Shown in pieces: positions 31,333-39,099 of a DNA stretch of 64,000 bases. The DNA lies in assembly GCF_003600835.1 (NCBI RefSeq), contig NZ_NQYC01000001.1:2002001-2066000 (forward strand), read 5' to 3'. The DNA is from Bacillus sp. PK3_68. GTDB lineage: Bacteria > Bacillota > Bacilli > Bacillales > Domibacillaceae. Within the stretch, counting starts at the first letter, position 1. Every line of letters starts with the position of its first letter. The notes below the pieces were generated by a model, which saw nothing but the letters and a program-made list of their open reading frames with translations, searched no databases and was not told the origin of the DNA. A program made the translations under genes and the position numbers.

Positions 31333-32489
31333 TTAACGGCGAATTTGCCATTTCGGACGCTTATTCGGTGAAAAAAAGCGATCTCTATTCTTTCCTGCCT
31401 CCAACCTTTTTTCGCAGATCAAGTTAGCAGCTTCTACTGTTGTCACATTTTCATTTTCTGCTTGCTGGAGCACTTCAAGAATAGAATAATAGATATTTTT
31501 TGTTTTGCTTAATACCCGTTTTTTATTCGGTCCATATAGCTCGTCCGCTACTTGGATCACACCGCCGCTGTTGACAATGTAATCAGGGGCATAAAGAATG
31601 CCCTTATCCCTTAATACCCTCGCATGCCCTTCATGTAGAAGCTGGTTATTCGCTGCACCGGCAATTCCTTTCACTTTCAACTGCTCAATGGTCCGATCAT
31701 TAATGATGCCACCGATCGCACATGGAACAAACATATCAGCCTCCACTCCATAAATATCCTCTCCCTTAACAGCAGCTGCTTTTCCTCCCTTTTGCTTGGC
31801 TTTCTGCAGCAAGGCCTGCACCGCTTCTTTCGAAACATCTGTTACATATAAATCAGCCCCCTGCTCCAGCAAGTGTTCTGCTACTTTAAAACCGACTTTC
31901 CCTAATCCTTGAACAGCAAATTTTTTGCCTGCTAAATCTTCGTTCCCCCATAGCGTATTGGCAACCGCCTGAATGCTATACAACACTCCTAAAGCTGTAG
32001 GAATGGATGTCTCGCCTCCTCCGCCGTACTCTTCAGGCAAACCAGCAATACAGCTTGTTTCCTTATACGCATGAACGAAATCATCCAGAACGGTTCCCAT
32101 GTCTGTTCCTGTATAAAACCGGCCATTTAAGGAATCAATAAATTGTCCATATGCACGAAACAGTTCTGGTGTTTTATCCTTTGCCGGGTCGCCAATAATT
32201 ACCCCTTTCCCCCCGCCAAAATCATTGTCAGCCGCTGCATTTTTATAAGTCATCCCCGAGATAACCGCAGGGCATCCTCCAGAGCCTCCTCAAATGTACG
32301 GTAAGGCTTCATTCTTGTGCCGCCCAGCGCTGGACCGAGTGTCGTATCATGAATCGCAATAATGGCTTTCAGCCCTGTAGCTGGATCGTTACAAAACAGT
32401 ACCTGTTCATGGCCTTGAATTTTTGCAAATAGATCAAATGAGCCTGTACACTGACTATTTATATTTTCTGCTGTTATCGTTGACTTCAT
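31333..32489 (-). pseudogene. Leucine/Glu/Phe/Val dehydrogenase family gene with a frameshift
   Basis: Family members reversibly deaminate branched-chain amino acids with NAD. The first 79 codons (32489-32250: GPALGGTRM substrate motif) end at TGA, and the remainder (32253-31333) restarts in another frame with [17 protein letters not shown], the catalytic Lys region, then the NAD motif GLGKVG. The two halves join seamlessly if the GGGG run at the junction had one more G. The break creates an ATGA overlap, so the halves could be made separately. May be real or a sequencing error. nhaC is 22 bp upstream in the same direction; AGGAGG precedes the ATG. Confidence 0.82.
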
Positions 32490-32510
32490 TTCTATTCCTC
32501 CTAACCTTTA

Positions 32511-33947
32511 TTAACCTTCCATTATCTTTCTTATCGATTGACTATTGTTTTCAACTGGTTTTATTGTTTCTTTTTCTTCTTCCTGCAAAGGTGCTAACCC
32601 AATTCCCGTATAACCATAAACAATGGCAATAATCGGTGTAATCATACTAATAAAAACGTAGGGAGCATATTCCATTCCTATATTTAAAGTGGACATAATA
32701 AAGGCTCCAGTTACTCCCCAGGGGACTATCGGATGGATAATGGTTCCTGCGTCCTCTAGTGTTCGCGACAAGTTTTTAGGGTGAAGCTTCACTTTTGCAT
32801 AAGCTGATTCCAGCAGCTGTCCAGGCAAAATGATAGATAAGTATTGTTCGCCAACGGTCAGGTTAATTCCCAGACATGACAAAACAGTTGAGGTAATGAC
32901 ATTTCCCCTGCTTCTTAATACTTTTTTAATCCCCTCAATAATGGAATGGGCAATCCCCACCTGCTGAATGATCCCTCCAAAAGCAAGTGATATTAGGATC
33001 AACGAAACGCCAAATAACATGCTGCTTAGCCCTCCAATTGAAAGCAGATTATCAATCGCCTCTACTCCTGTATCCGCAGCATACCCATTGTGAGCTGTCG
33101 ACATGATCGTCCCAAACGATACATTGGGAACAGTATAGAATGCAGTTAAAACTGCTGCTACTAAGCCGATGACCAGCGATGGAATAGGGCTCATCCGCTT
33201 TATAGCCAAAAAAATGATTAATAAAGGCGAGAGCAGTGTCAATGGTGTGATCATAAATTCACGGTCCAGCACGCGAACAATAGTGCTGATCTGTTCGCTG
33301 TCTACAGGCCCTCTATCCGTAAGCAATCCAATCACAGTAAATATAGCTAGTGTAATAATAAGACTTGGAATGGTCGTCCATAACATATGTTTGATGTGTT
33401 CATAAATATTCACCTTTGCTGTTGCAGCTGCAAGATTAGTCGTATCTGAAAGAGGAGAAATTTTGTCACCAAAAATAGCACCGGAAACAATGGCACCGGC
33501 TGTCATTGCCGGAGAAATGTCTAAAGCGTAGGCAACCCCCATCAAGGAAACGCCAATCGTTCCCATCGTACTCCATGAACTTCCACAGACAACAGAGACA
33601 ACTGCACAAATCAGTACAGCTGACATGAGGAAAAAGTCGGGAGACAAGATGTGCAAGCCATAATAAGTAATCGTTGGGACTGTTCCGTTCAGCACCCATA
33701 CACCTATCAGTATCCCAATTAAACAAAGAATGAGGATAGAGGGGATTCCATAAAAAATCCCTTTCGCCATAGCATTCTCGAGTTCTTTCCACTTAGCACC
33801 TAATACAAGGCCGTAACAGGCAACAAAAATTGCTGAAATAATAATTGGAATCTGAGGTGCAACACCATAATGAAGAATACTTATTCCGAGTATGGCAATA
33901 ACGATCAATACTACGATCATCGAGGCTAAAAATGAGGGTTTTTTCAT
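32511..33947 (-). CDS. nhaC: Na+/H+ antiporter, NhaC family
   Basis: 478 residues with about twelve membrane helices; GSSWSTMGTIGVSLMGVA and GDKISPLSDTTNLAA are the NhaC-family signatures. Exchanges sodium for protons at alkaline pH; some relatives exchange organic anions such as malate or lactate. Precedes the leucine-dehydrogenase gene and probably shares its transcript. Upstream lie iterons and a cre-like site. Confidence 0.85.
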   Translation of the reverse strand: MKKPSFLASMIVVLIVIAILGISILHYGVAPQIPIIISAIFVACYGLVLGAKWKELENAMAKGIFYGIPSILILCLIGILIGVWVLNGTVPTITYYGLHILSPDFFLMSAVLICAVVSVVCGSSWSTMGTIGVSLMGVAYALDISPAMTAGAIVSGAIFGDKISPLSDTTNLAAATAKVNIYEHIKHMLWTTIPSLIITLAIFTVIGLLTDRGPVDSEQISTIVRVLDREFMITPLTLLSPLLIIFLAIKRMSPIPSLVIGLVAAVLTAFYTVPNVSFGTIMSTAHNGYAADTGVEAIDNLLSIGGLSSMLFGVSLILISLAFGGIIQQVGIAHSIIEGIKKVLRSRGNVITSTVLSCLGINLTVGEQYLSIILPGQLLESAYAKVKLHPKNLSRTLEDAGTIIHPIVPWGVTGAFIMSTLNIGMEYAPYVFISMITPIIAIVYGYTGIGLAPLQEEEKETIKPVENNSQSIRKIMEG

Positions 33948-33999
33948 GCATAGTCTCCTTTACTTTTTTATAAGAGAACATATAACAGTTCTACCTTAA

Positions 34000-34013
34000 A
34001 GAAAGCGTTTGCA
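34000..34013. promoter_or_regulatory. Candidate CcpA cre site
   Basis: AGAAAGCGTTTGCA matches the catabolite-response consensus TGWNANCGNTNWCA except for two positions. Located 53 bp upstream of the nhaC start codon. Confidence 0.4.
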
Positions 34014-34220
34014 AAATAGGGAATTAGAATTTTCCTAGCAAAGCCTAATCTGTTGACACACCCATTGACTGAATCCTACAAAACTTCATTCTCAATATAT
34101 TATTCTTTTATCTCCTCTTCCTCCTTTGTTATCTCAGTTGCTTTCACACTTAAGACTATTTAAAACTTTCTGATAACGGTGTCATTATAAAGCAAAAAAT
34201 ACTATCTTGCAAAAACATCC

Positions 34221-34268
34221 GTTAAAGTAAAAAAACATTAAAGTATTGATACGTTAAAGCATGTAAAC
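34221..34268. repeat. Three 16-bp direct repeats (iterons)
   Basis: GTTAAAG, ATTAAAG and GTTAAAG start at 34221, 34237 and 34253, exactly 16 bp apart, and the second halves of the units also resemble each other (AAAC, ATAC, AAAC ends). The same GTTAAAG heptamer occurs once at 27706 before the E1 alpha gene. Could be binding sites for one regulator. Confidence 0.55.
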
Positions 34269-34327
34269 GAATAAAATAGCTGCTCTTCACCCCCTTAAAG
34301 ACAACGACCGGGTAGGTTCATAAAAAA

Positions 34328-34355
34328 ACCTGATTCGCATTAAGCGAATCAGGCT
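34328..34355 (-). terminator. Terminator of the CorC/HlyC gene
   Basis: ACCTGATTCGC / GCGAATCAGGC hairpin overlapping the stop codon; minus strand ends in seven T. Confidence 0.85.
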
Positions 34356-35692
34356 TCTTTTACCACTTCTATTTCTCCAATCACCGGTGAAAGCGCAGGA
34401 GCTGCTTTCGTTACTTCGACAAACTTAATGTGATAGCCATCCAATTCGATGACCTTAAACGTGCAGCCTCCTCGTTCGATTGTATCGCCTTCCTGAACTT
34501 CAAATTTCTCAGTTAGAATCCAGCCGCCGACCGTATCAACATCTTCTTCGTCGATGTCCAAACCGAACAAATCATTTACTTCAGTGAGCAATACTTTACC
34601 GTCAAGTATCAGCTGCTGATCATTAATTCTTTTAATCATTGGGGTTTCATCTTGGTCAAATTCATCACGAATTTCGCCAACGATTTCTTCAAGAATATCT
34701 TCTGTTGTAACAAGTCCAGCCGTACCGCCATATTCGTCAATTAGGATGGCCATCTGAATGCGTTCTTTTTGCATTTTTACAAGCAAGTCATGAATGGCAA
34801 TCGATTCAATTACTTGAATAACAGGACGAATATAATGATCAATTGTTACATTTTTCTTCTTTTCATCTTTGATGTAATCTGTCAGAACTTCTTTCATGTT
34901 CACCATACCGATAATCCGGTCTTTATCGCCATCAGCGATCGGATATCGGGTATAGTTTTCTTCCATTGCTATTTCAATACACTGTTCAACGGTGTGCGAC
35001 TTATCAAACGCCGTCACTTCCGTGCGGGGTACCATAATTTCTTTAGCAACACGGTCATCAAACTCAAAAATATTGTTTACATATTTATATTCTGACTGGT
35101 TAATTTCTCCGCTCTTTAAGCTTTCTGATAAGATCATACGCAATTCTTCTTCTGTATGAGCCATTTCACTTTCTGAAACCGGCTTAAAGCCGAATAATTT
35201 GATTAACAGCGTAGATGATCCATTCAGTATCTTAATAAATGGATACATAAGACGATAAAAAATAATCATTGGTTTGGCAGCCAGCAACGTAACTTGTTCT
35301 GCCTTTTGAATCGCTATCGTTTTTGGCGCTAATTCGCCCACAACGACATGCAAAAAAGTAACCGTGGAAAAAGCAATCAAGAATGATAAGACACTGACAA
35401 CAGACTCAGCTAATTCTAAGCGCACGAACAGCGGATGCAGCAAGTGTTCTACAGTTGGTTCACCGAGCCATCCGAGTCCGAGAGCTGTTACCGTAATTCC
35501 TAACTGACATGCGGATAAATACTCATCAAGATTCGAGATCACTTTCTTTGCAGCTTCCGTATTCGCCCGTCCTTCAGCTGCCAGCTGATCGATTCTTGTG
35601 CTTCTTACCTTTACGATTGCAAACTCGGTCGCTACAAAGAAACCGGTTAATGCAATCAAAAAGGCAACCATGATTAAGTTTAATATGTCCAA
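34349..35692 (-). CDS. CorC/HlyC-family membrane protein with CBS pair (MpfA/YhdP type)
   Basis: 447 residues: CNNM/DUF21 membrane domain (about 1-190, four helices; FVATEFAIVKVRSTRI), a CBS pair (about 215-340; EIMVPRTEV, DEYGGTAGLVTTEDILEEIVGEI), and the C-terminal CorC_HlyC domain (about 355-430). Members are magnesium exporters in Bacillus and Staphylococcus. TTG start with AAGGATC 7 nt before. Behind a 228-nt leader. Confidence 0.9.
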   Translation of the reverse strand: MDILNLIMVAFLIALTGFFVATEFAIVKVRSTRIDQLAAEGRANTEAAKKVISNLDEYLSACQLGITVTALGLGWLGEPTVEHLLHPLFVRLELAESVVSVLSFLIAFSTVTFLHVVVGELAPKTIAIQKAEQVTLLAAKPMIIFYRLMYPFIKILNGSSTLLIKLFGFKPVSESEMAHTEEELRMILSESLKSGEINQSEYKYVNNIFEFDDRVAKEIMVPRTEVTAFDKSHTVEQCIEIAMEENYTRYPIADGDKDRIIGMVNMKEVLTDYIKDEKKKNVTIDHYIRPVIQVIESIAIHDLLVKMQKERIQMAILIDEYGGTAGLVTTEDILEEIVGEIRDEFDQDETPMIKRINDQQLILDGKVLLTEVNDLFGLDIDEEDVDTVGGWILTEKFEVQEGDTIERGGCTFKVIELDGYHIKFVEVTKAAPALSPVIGEIEVVKEA

Positions 35693-35758
35693 ATAAGATC
35701 CTTGCGGCTACATTGTGCCGTAAGGAATTACACCTCCGTTAAATTAAAATGAATATCT

Positions 35759-35869
35759 CTATTCAACCGTCCTTTTTTTCGCGCGCTGAGGCTTGATCCG
35801 GCCTGTTTGCTCACAAAAATCAGTCTGGTTGCTTCTGTCCATAAACCGAGCTACACTGCCTGCAAACAT
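35759..35869 (-). CDS. Possible 36-aa leader peptide upstream of CorC/HlyC
   Basis: ATG at 35869 to TAG at 35759. The frame is open and protein-like further upstream to about 35908. The peptide is basic with a KPQRAKKR C-terminus. Only a weak AGAAAG site precedes the ATG. No family recognised; could be a magnesium- or stress-sensing uORF, or chance. Confidence 0.3.
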   Translation of the reverse strand: MFAGSVARFMDRSNQTDFCEQTGRIKPQRAKKRTVE

Positions 35870-35926
35870 GTTTACATTTCTTTCTACTGCCTTCCCAACA
35901 TCCTCACCTCACTTTTACATACTTCT

Positions 35927-35955
35927 ACTTTAAGACATCGGTCTTTTTCAGTCAA
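35927..35955 (-). promoter_or_regulatory. Promoter of the CorC/HlyC gene
   Basis: TTGACT (35950-35955), 17 bp, TAAAGT (35927-35932) on the minus strand; a good sigma-A match. Confidence 0.6.
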
Positions 35956-36044
35956 TATTTAGAAAACAAATTTCAGACAATGATGCCAGATAGTTAATTG
36001 CCAATCCTTGATAAACGAGCTTATATTTATTATATTTATTTAAG

Positions 36045-36082
36045 CAAAAAAGAAGGCGCCCAAATTAAATGTTCGGGCGCCC
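36045..36082 (-). terminator. Terminator of the 56-aa ORF
   Basis: GGCGCCC (36055-36061) pairs with GGGCGCC (36075-36081); minus strand continues TTCTTTTTT. Confidence 0.8.
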
Positions 36083-36090
36083 TTTTGCTT

Positions 36091-36261
36091 TTACTGTATA
36101 GGTGTCTTTCTTGATCGGGTATTCATTCCCTGTCCACCCATATTCGTCAGCTGGGGAATGACATTGGGAAGTTGTCCGCTCCGGCCAGTCATCATGCTGT
36201 AAGCAACTGCTCCAATGCCGATTGAAGCAACGATAGGCAATAATTGAATGTTATTTCTCAT
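36091..36261 (-). CDS. 56-aa small membrane protein (YrzQ-like)
   Basis: Short monocistronic ORF: ATG at 36261 with GGTGGAAGG upstream, stop TAA at 36091, then a clean terminator. One hydrophobic helix near the N-terminus (IQLLPIVASIGIGAVAY) and a Gly/Asn/Gln-rich hydrophilic C-terminus. Similar architecture to the 71-aa protein at 48709 and to YrzQ-type peptides. Function unknown. Confidence 0.7.
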   Translation of the reverse strand: MRNNIQLLPIVASIGIGAVAYSMMTGRSGQLPNVIPQLTNMGGQGMNTRSRKTPIQ

Positions 36262-36482
36262 CGTCCTTCCACCTGCCCTCTGTTAGATTGCTTTTTCAAG
36301 CACATATAGTTTTTGTTACTGGTGCTTAAAACACTCAAGTAGTTTTTAACAAAGAAATCTTTGCCACACACTTTCATTTTTCCCAACCACTGCTTTCATT
36401 TTCGAGGCCGAAAAAGTAAAATATAGGCAGCCTCATTTTAGGCTTTCTAGAGGCCATTGCAGCATTTAAAGGAGTGATTGCT

Positions 36483-37157
36483 TTGCAAAAAATGAACATT
36501 TTAATCATAGAAGATGCCGAAACTGTTCGCCATGAGCTCAAGCATTTTTTGACCGCTTATGGATATGAAGTTGAGGCACCGGATGATTTTGAGCATATTC
36601 TTTCTTATGTAAATAGGGAGGATATCCATTTAATATTGCTCGATATTAATTTACCTGTATTTGACGGTTACTTCATTTGCCGTGAGATTCGCAAAACATC
36701 CCAAGTGCCAATTATTATTGTGACAAGCAGAGATAATGAAATGGACGAATTAATGAGCATGAACCTTGGAGCTGATGATTTTATTACGAAGCCTTACAAT
36801 ACACAGATTTTGCTTGCACGGATTGATGCCGTGCTTAAACGGACCTATAAACAGTTAGAAACGTCCGTGCTGACATTTGAAGAATTGAAGCTCCACTTAT
36901 CTAATGGAACGGTCTCTTATAAGGGCGAGCAGCAGGACTTAACAAAAAACGAATTGAAAATTCTACATTACTTAATGACGAAAAAAGGCAGCATCGTTTC
37001 CAGAGAAGAACTAATGGAGCATTTATGGTCCTCCGATCTGTTCGTTGATGACAATACCCTATCTGTCAACATGACCCGCTTACGTAGAAAAATTGAGAGT
37101 CTGGGCATGAAAAATCCGATCGAAACGCGACGCGGTCTTGGGTATATCTTGTCATGA
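36483..37157 (+). CDS. OmpR-family response regulator of a Bce-type system
   Basis: About 224 residues. Receiver domain (1-115) with the phospho-acceptor Asp in LLDINLPVFDG and Lys in FITKPYN; winged-helix DNA-binding domain (130-222). TTG at 36483 fits AAAGGAG 7 nt before; the GTG at 36474 overlaps that site. It probably binds the box at 38237-38252. Overlaps the kinase gene by 4 bp. Confidence 0.9.
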   Translation: MQKMNILIIEDAETVRHELKHFLTAYGYEVEAPDDFEHILSYVNREDIHLILLDINLPVFDGYFICREIRKTSQVPIIIVTSRDNEMDELMSMNLGADDFITKPYNTQILLARIDAVLKRTYKQLETSVLTFEELKLHLSNGTVSYKGEQQDLTKNELKILHYLMTKKGSIVSREELMEHLWSSDLFVDDNTLSVNMTRLRRKIESLGMKNPIETRRGLGYILS

Positions 37158-38170
37158 GGATGCTCACGTATATAAAAGAAAGGTCTGCTTTTTTATTTAT
37201 TAACGTTCTTCTGTTCGCTTCGATCGCGCTTTTTTTATGGTTTGTCCATGTTCCAGGCTGGCTGATTATTCTCGTTTTTATTTGTTGGTTTATTCCCCTC
37301 CTCACTTCATATTTACTTGAGTTCTGGCAGCGAAAAAATTATTATGAGCCGCTGATTATGAATGCACAGCTGCTGGATCAGCAATACCTGCTTTCAGAAG
37401 TGGTAGAAAGACCAGATTTCTTAGAAGGCAAGATTGTTCATGATATCTTACAGTCAACAAACAAGCAGATGCATGAACATGTGAATAAGTACAAACAGAT
37501 GCAGACAGAATATCGGGAATATATCGAAACATGGGTTCATGAAATTAAAACCCCTATCGCTGCAGGCAAATTAATTCTTGATAATCATAAGAGCTCCGAT
37601 GTAAAAGGAGTCTATGAAGAATTCGAAAAAGTTGAAGGGTTCGTCGAGCAGGCGCTGTACTATGCGCGCAGCAGCAGTACAAGCAATGATTATCTCGTGA
37701 AAGAATTCAGCTTGAAGCCCTGCGTAACCAATGTGCTTAAAAAGAATGCGAAGGCATTTATCCATAATAAAATCCAATTGGACTTAGCGGATTTTAATGA
37801 AGTCGTCTATTCTGATGAAAAATGGGTCGAATTTATTATCAATCAGCTTATTAGCAACAGCATTAAGTACAGCCAAAAAAAGGAGAAAAAGATTCGCATC
37901 TTTACGACCATGCATGAACATAATCTTATCTTGCATATTGTTGATAATGGTGTTGGCATTGGTGAAAAAGACATCCGGCGGGTCTTTGACAAAGGATTTA
38001 CCGGAGAAAATGGCCGGGCCTTTGGAAGCTCCACAGGCATTGGATTGTATCTTTGTAAAAAACTCGCTGATAAACTCCATCTTGGACTGGATATTCAATC
38101 ACAAAAAAACGCCGGCACAGAAGCACGAATTATCTTTCCAAAAAGCAAAGTGACTCTGCTAGAGCAGTAA
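37154..38170 (+). CDS. Intramembrane-sensing histidine kinase of a Bce-type system
   Basis: 338 residues: two N-terminal membrane helices with almost no extracellular loop (about 12-55), H-box WVHEIKTPIAAGKL near 134, N-box NQLISNSIKYS and G boxes DNGVGIGEKD and GSSTGIGLYL. Such kinases do not sense peptides directly but read the activity of the partner ABC transporter. Confidence 0.92.
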   Translation: MRMLTYIKERSAFLFINVLLFASIALFLWFVHVPGWLIILVFICWFIPLLTSYLLEFWQRKNYYEPLIMNAQLLDQQYLLSEVVERPDFLEGKIVHDILQSTNKQMHEHVNKYKQMQTEYREYIETWVHEIKTPIAAGKLILDNHKSSDVKGVYEEFEKVEGFVEQALYYARSSSTSNDYLVKEFSLKPCVTNVLKKNAKAFIHNKIQLDLADFNEVVYSDEKWVEFIINQLISNSIKYSQKKEKKIRIFTTMHEHNLILHIVDNGVGIGEKDIRRVFDKGFTGENGRAFGSSTGIGLYLCKKLADKLHLGLDIQSQKNAGTEARIIFPKSKVTLLEQ

Positions 38171-38207
38171 CTAGTAACAGCGAAAGGGATCGTTCCTCCG
38201 CAGCCTC

Positions 38208-38233
38208 AGAGCCGTAACCAACGGCTCTTTTTT
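38208..38233 (+). terminator. Terminator after the two-component genes
   Basis: AGAGCCGT / ACGGCTCT, 5-nt loop, then five T. Separates the two-component genes from the transporter operon. Confidence 0.8.
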
Positions 38234-38236
38234 AAT

Positions 38237-38252
38237 CTTACAAAAATGTAAG
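38237..38252. promoter_or_regulatory. BceR-type binding box upstream of the ABC transporter
   Basis: CTTACAAAAATGTAAG, a perfect 16-bp palindrome that fits the Bce-family regulator motif TNACA-N4-TGTAA exactly. About 80 bp before the transporter genes. Confidence 0.75.
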
Positions 38253-38331
38253 TCTTCTGCAAACAAAAGCAATATGTGTTTTCTTTTAACAGCGGTACAC
38301 TGAACGTACCAGATAAAGGAGCGTGGCAAAA

Positions 38332-39099
38332 TTGAATTCCGTGTTAAAGGTAGAACAGATTGAAAAATATTTTGGCAATAAAGGCAATGTAACGAAAGCC
38401 ATTGACAATATTAGTTTTACGGTGGAAAAAGGAGAATTTGTTGGCATCATGGGACCATCCGGAAGCGGAAAAACGACCCTATTGAACTGCATTTCCACGA
38501 TAGATCATGTCACAACAGGCCATATTCAGATTAACGGTACTGATATTACTAAATTGAAAGGCGGAAAACTTGAGAAATTCCGGCGCGATGAACTTGGCTT
38601 TATCTTTCAAGACTTTAACCTGCTCGATACACTAACGGGCTTTGAAAATATTGCGATTGCGTTAACCATTCAAGGACGCAATCCAAAAGAAATTGCGCAA
38701 ACAGTGGAGGAAGCAGCATCAAAATTAGAGATCAGCTCCGTATTAAATAAATTTCCTTATCAAATGTCCGGTGGCCAGAAGCAGCGTGTCGCTTCCGCCA
38801 GAGCTATCGTAACAAATCCTTCCATCATTTTGGCAGATGAGCCTACGGGAGCGCTGGACTCAAAATCCTCCAGGCTGCTGCTCGATGCGTTTGAGAAGCT
38901 GAATGACGAAATGAAGGCAACGATCTTAATGGTCACCCATGATGCATTCACCGCCAGCTATGCGAAACGCATTTTATTTATTAAGGACGGCAAAGTCTTT
39001 AACGAACTAATAAGGGGCGGAGATTCGCGAAAGGAATTTTTTAACCGCATTATCGAAGTGGTGACTCTTTTGGGAGGCGACACGAACAATGTTTTTTAA
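38332..39099 (+). CDS. Bce-type ABC transporter ATP-binding protein
   Basis: About 255 residues with Walker A GPSGSGKTT (about 42-50), signature MSGGQKQR, Walker B IILADEPTGALDS and H-loop MVTHDAFTA. TTG start at 38332, 9 nt after AAAGGAG; an in-frame GTG overlaps that site. Overlaps the permease gene by 11 bp. Family exports or protects against bacitracin, nisin and related peptides. Confidence 0.93.
   Translation: MNSVLKVEQIEKYFGNKGNVTKAIDNISFTVEKGEFVGIMGPSGSGKTTLLNCISTIDHVTTGHIQINGTDITKLKGGKLEKFRRDELGFIFQDFNLLDTLTGFENIAIALTIQGRNPKEIAQTVEEAASKLEISSVLNKFPYQMSGGQKQRVASARAIVTNPSIILADEPTGALDSKSSRLLLDAFEKLNDEMKATILMVTHDAFTASYAKRILFIKDGKVFNELIRGGDSRKEFFNRIIEVVTLLGGDTNNVF

Larger units (their letters stand above)
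33948..34327. other. Regulatory intergenic region upstream of nhaC, no gene
   Basis: 380 bp without a credible ORF. It holds a cre-like site (34000-34013) and three 16-bp iterons (34221-34268). Otherwise AT-rich sequence. Confidence 0.6.
35693..35955 (-). other. Long 5' leader of the CorC/HlyC gene
   Basis: From the promoter at 35927-35955 to the TTG start the transcript has about 228 nt of untranslated RNA. It includes a 36-codon ORF and an inverted repeat CCTTACGGC / GCCGCAAGG just upstream of the start, which could hide the ribosome site. I compared it with the Mn (yybP-ykoY) and Mg (M-box) riboswitches and found no convincing match. Confidence 0.5.

Noticed and set aside
35693-35926. Known Mg (M-box) or Mn (yybP-ykoY) riboswitch in the CorC leader
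   Set aside because: Checked by eye for the conserved cores and not found; kept only as an unclassified leader.
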